A DNA stretch of 22,240 nt from NCBI GenBank assembly GCA_002432085.1, contig DJFN01000214.1, positions 1 to 22,240 on the forward strand, written 5' to 3'. Origin of the DNA: Flavobacteriales bacterium UBA5871 (GTDB lineage: Bacteria > Bacteroidota > Bacteroidia > Flavobacteriales_D > Crocinitomicaceae). The notes beneath the pieces are model-generated. The model saw only the letters and a list, made by a program, of their open reading frames with translations, did not search any database and was not told the origin of the DNA. The first letter of the stretch is position 1; every line of letters starts with the position of its first letter. Of the stretch, positions 17,512-22,240 are shown piece after piece. The position numbers and the translations under genes were made by a program.

Positions 17512-20364
17512 CTATCCTCCAAGACCGCCCTGACCTTCTCCTTCCGGAATGCAGCCATTGAAATCGTTGTAAAAACGGAGGTATAGTACTTCTTTCTTGC
17601 TGTTGATGACCTCCAGGTAGAAGAGGCCTTTTCCGAGACAATACGGATCATCGACATTGATCGTAATGTAATTCGGTCCGTGAGCGGCTACAACGGCAGG
17701 AAAATCGGCCTGCGTTCTTACCAGCTTGTCCTCGTCGTCATAGATGTTGAAGGTCAGATTGGCCGCATCGTATTCCTGGTTGAACAGAAAACGGATCTCA
17801 CCGCCTTCCATAATGTGGTAATAGCCGTCAAGGGTATATTTCAGCTCGGCATAAGTGTCCGTTGCAGCTTCGGAGCATTGGAAGCTCGAAACTACATTCT
17901 CGACACCGATGGTTGGCACTTTAGCATTGAAAGCCGGTTTCCAGCGTTTGAAATTAAAGGTCGTGACGGTGTTATTAACCGTGTAATTCTGACGGAATTT
18001 GACCGTTCCGGTGGTACTTCTTGTAATGAGCACGGGAATATTCGGCGAATAACCAGAGAACGGAGAAATCAATGTTACGATCCCGGAGCTCCCTTTCGCA
18101 ATAAAAGCAGCACCCCCATAGAAGAAAACCAATGGCGTTCCAACTTCGAAATACGAAGTATAGGTATTCATTTGTGGTGCCGATGCCAATGAAAGAACGG
18201 TATTCGCATTGGTGCCACCTCTCGAAGTAAATGCCAGCCAACCTGCCGTGTAGCCGTTTAGCTTCCCAAGTGAAATGGCTTTTGCAGGATTTCCTATGGT
18301 AGCCGAGGAGTTCGCGATCGCAAAGTTGGTATTCGCTCCACCGCCCGGCCATTGAACCAGGTTGGTCTTATGCTGCCAGCTGCATTTGGATCCCACAAAT
18401 AACAGGCGTTTGAGCCCGGAATAAACTGTAGCACCAACCGTGAGCTGGCCTTCCAATGAATAAACGCCCACCGGCAGGTCGTTAACTGAATAGTTGGCGG
18501 TAATTGTTGCAACGGTAACAGGAGCCGTTTCGTCCGTTACGTTTTTGAGCGTAAAGTTGATCCCGCTCACTGTTCCGCCCAGGAAGCCGGTTGTCGGGAA
18601 TGTGACGGACAAGTCGCCTGAATTCTTACCGCAGGCATTATCGCTAATGCTTGTTGTGATCTTGAAAGGTGATATCATCAGCTTTACAGGAATGATACGA
18701 ACCCTGGTGCCCCATGATTTGAAAATAACACCGGATTTATAAGCAAAACCGGAAGTGACATCGTTCGAGTAATGCTCGTGATCGTCTTCCAACAGGTAAA
18801 CTTTTCCGTCCTGAATCTTGATATCATACGCCAAACCCGGTGTTGGCGTGAAAGAACTGCCGTAAGTGGCACCATTCACAATCAATGTCATCGCACCGCC
18901 CGACATGTGGAACCCATAGCGGATCTTGGAAATCGTTGCAGGACCGGCATCAATATTATCTCCCACATTTACCAGACCGAAAGCGTATTCGTCGGTCATA
19001 TTGGAGATGTAATAACGCAATCCTCCGCTTTCTCCTTCGGAAATGTATTGATGCAAGGTGCTGTAGGAAGTTCCATTCGCCGTAGACAGGTATTCCGTGT
19101 AAGAATTGGATACGTTCGACATACTGCTGGTCGTATAAGGTGCAGTGAAATCCGTCCGGTTGCTGTAAACGCGTCTTCCCTGACTGTCGAACGTCGCCAC
19201 ATAGCAAGGACCGGAAAGCAGGTCTTTGGACGTATAACGGGTAGAAGCCGTTGCGCCTTGATAGAAAGTCGCGCTGTCGATTCCACTCGTGTAGATCGAA
19301 TCTTTCAGGTACTTGTAAATCTTCTTCATGTCTTCGATCGGCTGATCGGAGATCACATAGTTATATGGGCTTGAATAACTGATCAGCGGATTGATGCCGG
19401 TTGTCACCGTTCCGACATCAGCATTCCCGAAGCTCGGAACGAACGGGAAATCGCCGCTCGGATAACCGAACGAACAGCTGAGCTCATCTGCTCTGTCATC
19501 GATTTCTTTTGCGGCAAGTGTGAATTTCAGAGTTCCGGTAATGTTCACCGGGAAGGAGAAGATGGAAGTCGAGCTGTCGTTTTTTTCCAGGTTGCATACG
19601 TTGGAAGCATTCCGTACGAATCGTATTCTGTCAGTCGATGAAACAGACAAAGCCGTCGTGGTATATGTTCCTCCAATCTGCTTGTACTTGAGCTTGATTC
19701 CGTTTGTGGTCGAGTTGATATAGAAGAACTCGATGTAACTGATGTTGTCGGAAGGTGAAAAGGTCGTCAGGTTGGAAATCGGTTCCAGGATCCAGTAAAC
19801 ATAGCTGTTGCTGCCCGTCATGAGCTTCGACATTTCCATCCAGCCGGCCCCTGTCATCTGATTGAAAGACTGTGCATAGCTATAGGTCTGACCGGTTGTA
19901 GCTTTCGAACGTCTCAACGTATATTGCCCTGCGCCTTCTTCCATATCATAGCAATTATCGAAGAACACTTTGTAACCAACATAAACTTCCTGGTAAAGTG
20001 AAACCGAGACGAATTTCCCGCCCGTGTTCTGTGTACTAACTGTACCGGAAAAATAATAGTAACCCGGTGTCAGATTGGTGATCAATCCCGTGTTAATTGC
20101 CGATCCTCCGCCTGAAGTAGGGTGAGTATAGACAGCTGTTCCAGCCGAATTGAATAATCGCAGGCTGGTTACGGTCGAAATACCGGGTTGCCAGCCGTTG
20201 GAAAGCACGATCTGGTAAGTCAGAACCGAGTTCGACGTGTTACTGGTGCTCAGCAGTTGTTCGACGTCTATCGTTCCGATCTGTGACCAGGAAACGGGAG
20301 CCAGGAAGAACAATAAAAGTCCGGCGAAAAAAGTCCGGAACGATGACAGGTGGTTAGTCTTCAT
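17512..20364 (-). CDS. Large secreted beta-rich protein with repeated lectin-like modules
   Basis: The chosen ATG at 20364 gives 950 residues beginning with a good signal peptide (MKTNHLSSFRTFFAGLLLFF, cleaved after VSWSQ). An earlier in-frame start at 20430 would add 22 polar residues before the signal peptide and overlap the preceding gene by 77 bp, so I reject it. With the chosen start the overlap is 11 bp. No enzymatic motif is seen. Three segments look like related concanavalin-like beta sandwiches: about residues 158-268 (IKLKYKQIGGTYTTT, RIRFVRNASNVCNLEKND), 443-548 (MTLIVNGATYGSSF, YDIKIQDGKVYLLEDD) and 661-808 (more diverged). The C-terminus (LFYLEVINSKKEVLYLRFYN, then a Gly-rich end) is not a recognised T9SS sorting domain. 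It probably sits on the surface or is secreted as an adhesive or targeting part of the toxin system; that role is inferred from composition and operon context. Confidence 0.82.
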   Translation of the reverse strand: MKTNHLSSFRTFFAGLLLFFLAPVSWSQIGTIDVEQLLSTSNTSNSVLTYQIVLSNGWQPGISTVTSLRLFNSAGTAVYTHPTSGGGSAINTGLITNLTPGYYYFSGTVSTQNTGGKFVSVSLYQEVYVGYKVFFDNCYDMEEGAGQYTLRRSKATTGQTYSYAQSFNQMTGAGWMEMSKLMTGSNSYVYWILEPISNLTTFSPSDNISYIEFFYINSTTNGIKLKYKQIGGTYTTTALSVSSTDRIRFVRNASNVCNLEKNDSSTSIFSFPVNITGTLKFTLAAKEIDDRADELSCSFGYPSGDFPFVPSFGNADVGTVTTGINPLISYSSPYNYVISDQPIEDMKKIYKYLKDSIYTSGIDSATFYQGATASTRYTSKDLLSGPCYVATFDSQGRRVYSNRTDFTAPYTTSSMSNVSNSYTEYLSTANGTSYSTLHQYISEGESGGLRYYISNMTDEYAFGLVNVGDNIDAGPATISKIRYGFHMSGGAMTLIVNGATYGSSFTPTPGLAYDIKIQDGKVYLLEDDHEHYSNDVTSGFAYKSGVIFKSWGTRVRIIPVKLMISPFKITTSISDNACGKNSGDLSVTFPTTGFLGGTVSGINFTLKNVTDETAPVTVATITANYSVNDLPVGVYSLEGQLTVGATVYSGLKRLLFVGSKCSWQHKTNLVQWPGGGANTNFAIANSSATIGNPAKAISLGKLNGYTAGWLAFTSRGGTNANTVLSLASAPQMNTYTSYFEVGTPLVFFYGGAAFIAKGSSGIVTLISPFSGYSPNIPVLITRSTTGTVKFRQNYTVNNTVTTFNFKRWKPAFNAKVPTIGVENVVSSFQCSEAATDTYAELKYTLDGYYHIMEGGEIRFLFNQEYDAANLTFNIYDDEDKLVRTQADFPAVVAAHGPNYITINVDDPYCLGKGLFYLEVINSKKEVLYLRFYNDFNGCIPEGEGQGGLGG

Positions 20365-20764
20365 CTTCTGCATAGGTTTCAAGTGCATAGATATCGATAT
20401 AGATGTGTTCCCGGATTTCACCTTCGACAACGGACATTAGCTCAAGGATGACAAATCGGGTGGTATAAGTGCCCAGCTCAATGTTCAGCTCTCCCGATTG
20501 GTTATCATAGGAAAATCCTGTCGGGAGCGCAGGGGTAGACTGCGTGAAATCAACCGAATCGCTAAAAAGCAATTGCGGAACGGAATCTGAGGTTTTTACC
20601 GAGTAACGGATCTGCATGGAACTGTCTATCTGCGCGACTCCATCGAAGAAAAAGTGGTATTGTCCCGGTGTAACGGAATCATACAGAACAGGCTCAATTT
20701 CAAAATTCTGGGCAGTTGACTGGAAAGCAAATAGCAATGCCAGGGTGGATAGGAGGTATTTCAA
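20354..20764 (-). CDS. Small secreted protein, first gene of the toxin operon
   Basis: A 136-residue protein with a signal peptide (MKYLLSTLALLFAFQSTAQ) and an acidic beta-rich body (QYHFFFDGVAQIDSSMQIRY, ELNIELGTYTTRFVILELMS). The family is not recognised. The start codon is TTG. An in-frame stop at 20792-20794 and the absence of an ATG between it and 20764 leave TTG as the only sensible start, and the signal peptide begins exactly there. A perfect -7 promoter element lies 37 bp upstream. Its stop overlaps the next gene by 11 bp, so the two are probably co-translated. It may be a small partner of the 950-residue protein. Confidence 0.78.
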   Translation of the reverse strand: MKYLLSTLALLFAFQSTAQNFEIEPVLYDSVTPGQYHFFFDGVAQIDSSMQIRYSVKTSDSVPQLLFSDSVDFTQSTPALPTGFSYDNQSGELNIELGTYTTRFVILELMSVVEGEIREHIYIDIYALETYAEDED

Positions 20765-20800
20765 AATAGTCGTTTTTGTTTTCTGTGGAGGTTATTTTCG

Positions 20801-20808
20801 CAAAGGTA
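20801..20808 (-). promoter_or_regulatory. Bacteroidota-type -7 promoter element of the toxin operon
   Basis: The minus strand reads TACCTTTG, a perfect match to the Bacteroidota -7 consensus TAnnTTTG. A transcript would start at about base 20795, giving a leader of about 30 nt before the TTG start. I see no clear -33 TTG at the ideal distance; an AT-rich TTTTC lies about 23 bp upstream, so strength is uncertain. The rest of 20809-20971 is AT-rich and shows no gene. A weak hairpin of 5 bp around 20934-20947 (TTTAC/GTAAA) is the only other structure and may be chance. Confidence 0.6.
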
Positions 20809-20971
20809 TCTAAACCTAACTTTCTGAACTCGAAAAGTTATTTTTTATTTTTGACATAGAAAGAAATTTAACAACTGAACCATCGCATAAAGAATTGGAC
20901 GGCACAAAATTATGCTTCAGGTTCGTAATCTATTTACAATCGTAAAATATTTCAGCAGGCAATGACGAGCA

Positions 20972-21417
20972 CTAATCAACCACAACACAAACACTGTCCT
21001 CCGGAAAAGAAGCTTTAATCGAATCGATCATTTCTTTGTGATCGTGAACGCATTGGATTTGACCTCATCCGTTCCAATTCAGCGTAAAAAGTCGAGCCTT
21101 CTTTTTTGAACTTGCCTTTACATGGTGCAGTTACTTCGATTCCTTTTCAGAAATGCTGAGGTGTTTAACCGAAAATTTTGAAGAGTCACAAAGCAGGAAA
21201 TCTTTTTTAATGGCAATCTCAATAATGACCTTGACTTGGTTCTGTTGCGTATCCGAACATCTGTAACGGAACCGATCTCGACTCCTTGTGACAGAACCGG
21301 CATGGAAACATGTATCCTATCGCCACGTGTAGATTCGATATAGTAAGTCGATTGGTCACCAAAGCAACCAATGAAACTACTTACAATTGCCAGAACTAAT
21401 AAATACCAACTGTTCAC
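20972..21417 (-). pseudogene. Decayed MCE/MlaD-like lipoprotein gene with about three frameshifts
   Basis: The first part (GTG at 21417) encodes a lipoprotein signal with lipobox FIGC and an MCE-like start: GDRIHVSMPVLSQGVEIGSV. After about base 21250 the meaningful reading jumps frame to QNQVKVIIEIAIKKDF and then CDSSKFSVKHLSIS, a good continuation of an MCE domain. Near 21130-21142 it jumps again to EVTAPCKGKFKKEGSTFYAE, and near 21060-21085 a third jump gives QCVHDHKEMIDSIKASFPED and a TAG at 20974-20972. MCE/MlaD proteins bind lipids in transport between membranes. As it stands only a broken 99-residue protein could be made. It lies 6 bp after the monooxygenase-like gene, so it was probably co-transcribed with it. 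Sequencing error is an alternative, but three shifts in 450 bp argue for real decay. Confidence 0.7.
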
Positions 21418-21423
21418 TACTGT

Positions 21424-21741
21424 TTACCGTTCACTATCAAACCCATACTCCCGCTCCACTCTGCAAACCCTTACTTGATAAAACTCATACCAATCCTTCC
21501 TTCCCCGCTGCTGCGCTTCCAGATGATCCACATTCGCTTTCCACGCGGCAATCGCTTCAGGAGATTCCCAGTAGGAAATGGTGATGCTGATTTTGCTTTG
21601 GGCGTGCTCGATGCCGATAAAGCCGGGCTGCTGACGCGCCAGCTCCTCCATACAATCTGCTGTTTCGGAGTAGCCGTCGGGCTCGGGCCTCTTGCGGGAA
21701 GTGAAAATAACGGCGTAATAAGGAACGAAAGATGTTTTCAT
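21424..21741 (-). CDS. Antibiotic biosynthesis monooxygenase-domain protein
   Basis: A 105-residue cytoplasmic protein with the ABM ferredoxin-like dimeric barrel: an N-terminal strand (YYAVIFTSRKRP), a helix (YSETADCMEELARQQPGFIG), strands with KISITISYWESPEAIAAWKA, a helix ending in VDHLEAQQRG, and a last strand (WYEFYQVRVCRVEREYGF). The PGFIG-IE and YW-S-EAI-AW pattern is characteristic. Members act in heme degradation, quinol oxidation or polyketide oxidation, and many have no known substrate; nothing here decides between these. The start is a plain ATG after the repeat-rich spacer. The frameshifted MCE-like gene follows 6 bp downstream. Confidence 0.88.
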   Translation of the reverse strand: MKTSFVPYYAVIFTSRKRPEPDGYSETADCMEELARQQPGFIGIEHAQSKISITISYWESPEAIAAWKANVDHLEAQQRGRKDWYEFYQVRVCRVEREYGFDSER

Positions 21742-21942
21742 AGACTTCAGGATGTTAAGACCGTCCGCCTGTGGCGGGCTCTAAGATATCAGGACTGTTC
21801 CAATTGGAACAGGTATATTTTACAATAAACTCATCCAAACCGTAAATCCACCCAAACATCCTGAAGTCTTGACCTCCTGAAGTCCTAAAGTCCTGGTCTT
21901 GACGCCTGCCTGCCGGTAGGTGGGTCCTGAAATCCTGATATC
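21742..21942. repeat. Repeat-rich intergenic spacer with inverted and direct short repeats
   Basis: A 15-bp inverted pair, AGACTTCAGGATGTT at 21742-21756 and its complement at 21855-21869, brackets the left part of the spacer. A GATATCAGGA at 21785-21794 is inverted at 21933-21942. Direct copies of TCCTGAAGTC lie at 21859-21868 and 21875-21884, and GTCTTGAC occurs at 21866-21873 and 21896-21903. A hairpin with stem CCGCC/GGCGG and loop TGT lies at 21765-21777, and a near-palindrome CTGCCGGTAG lies around 21908-21920. The outermost repeat overlaps the stop codon of the response regulator. These TCCTGA-type units look like a family of degenerate intergenic repeats; hairpins formed by the inverted pairs could act as a terminator. 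Confidence 0.75.
21795..21812. promoter_or_regulatory. 18-bp perfect palindrome, possible operator or terminator stem
   Basis: CTGTTCCAATTGGAACAG is a perfect palindrome with no loop, placed 54 bp upstream of the start codon of the monooxygenase-like gene. A loop-free palindrome in a promoter-proximal position suits the binding site of a dimeric repressor. No T-run follows on the minus strand, so an intrinsic terminator is less likely. Function is unproven. Confidence 0.5.
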
Positions 21943-22240
21943 AGATCACGGGAAGATCTTCCACCCGGATCAACCCGCGCTGGATGGCGTAAATTACCAA
22001 ACCTGCAATGTTTTTCACGCCGGTTTTGATGAAAATATTGCTCTTGTGGCCTTCGACCGTACGCTGCGTGATGAACAGCTGGTCGCCGATCTCTTTGGCG
22101 GTCTTTTGCTGACACAGCAAGCGAATGATCTCAATCTCACGGTCGGTGAGACTGTTCTCGGTCTCGATCACCGGTTGAACGGCTTTGGACGAAATCTGGT
22201 CGCGGATCACTTCGATCTGCTCCGGCAGGAAGTAAATGCC
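21941..22240 (-). CDS. LuxR/NarL-family response regulator, C-terminal part (5' end outside the window)
   Basis: The frame stays open to the window edge (reading GIYFLPEQIEVIRDQ before the first internal GTG at 22210), so only the last 99 residues are visible and the true start lies beyond. The visible part holds a complete GerE-type helix-turn-helix: LTDREIEIIRLLCQQKTAKE, then IGDQLFITQRTVEGHKSNIF and a closing dimerisation helix (GLVIYAIQRGLI). In NarL-type regulators this domain follows a phosphorylated receiver domain, which would lie off the window. It is probably a transcription regulator paired with a sensor kinase upstream. The TGA overlaps the terminal unit of the repeat-rich spacer. 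Confidence 0.9.
   Translation of the reverse strand, partial: GIYFLPEQIEVIRDQISSKAVQPVIETENSLTDREIEIIRLLCQQKTAKEIGDQLFITQRTVEGHKSNIFIKTGVKNIAGLVIYAIQRGLIRVEDLPVI

Noticed and set aside
20365..20430. Longer N-terminus for the lectin-like protein starting at 20430
   Set aside because: It would put 22 polar residues before an excellent signal peptide and overlap the preceding gene by 77 bp; the ATG at 20364 fits better.
20934..20947. TTTAC/GTAAA hairpin as a terminator for the broken MCE-like gene
   Set aside because: The stem is only 5 bp, all but one pair per side A-T, and no T-run follows on the minus strand; chance is likely in such AT-rich DNA.

Overview
The window looks like a chromosomal segment of a Bacteroidota bacterium, probably Flavobacteriia-like, though the rank below phylum is a guess. 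The reasons are: a perfect TAnnTTTG-type promoter -7 element upstream of the main operon, weak or absent Shine-Dalgarno sequences, and giant secreted YD/RHS proteins whose wording (an opening with EPIGTTDMVDLFTGDFNY, a core with YEYRMHDPRIGRF, and ELEGLE in place of the usual DPSGL) is typical of Bacteroidota. Coding DNA is about 50% GC, except for a few AT-rich islands. Every gene I accept is on the minus strand, so the window is described from high to low coordinates.

Right end (20972-22240): the C-terminal half of a LuxR/NarL-type response regulator that runs off the window, a repeat-rich spacer with an 18-bp perfect palindrome, a small antibiotic-biosynthesis-monooxygenase-like protein, and a decayed MCE/MlaD-like lipoprotein gene whose reading continues through three frames.

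Main operon (582 bp from the left edge up to the promoter at about 20801): eight tightly packed genes. In transcription order they are: a small secreted protein (TTG start); a 950-residue secreted beta-rich protein with lectin-like modules; a membrane-anchored coiled-coil protein of OmpH/Skp type; a lipoprotein; a 2291-residue secreted protein that begins with an SpvB-like module; a small exported LolA-like protein; a 2762-residue secreted RHS/YD-repeat protein ending in a hydrophobic pre-toxin module and a 100-residue toxin-like tip; and a 154-residue cytoplasmic protein that is almost certainly its immunity protein. Spacings run from 14-bp overlaps to a 24-bp gap, so one transcript and translational coupling are likely.

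My reading is that this is a polymorphic-toxin operon. The SpvB-like giant and the RHS giant resemble, in split form, the two halves of the TcB-TcC cocoon of Tc toxins, and the other exported proteins would be dedicated assembly, anchoring or display factors. The toxin tip and immunity gene are about 30-35% GC, against about 50% for the body of the RHS gene, which fits a horizontally exchanged tip cassette. At the left edge a 30-bp tandem duplication touches the immunity stop codon and may be the scar of cassette exchange. No rRNA, tRNA, CRISPR array, insertion sequence or phage gene was seen.
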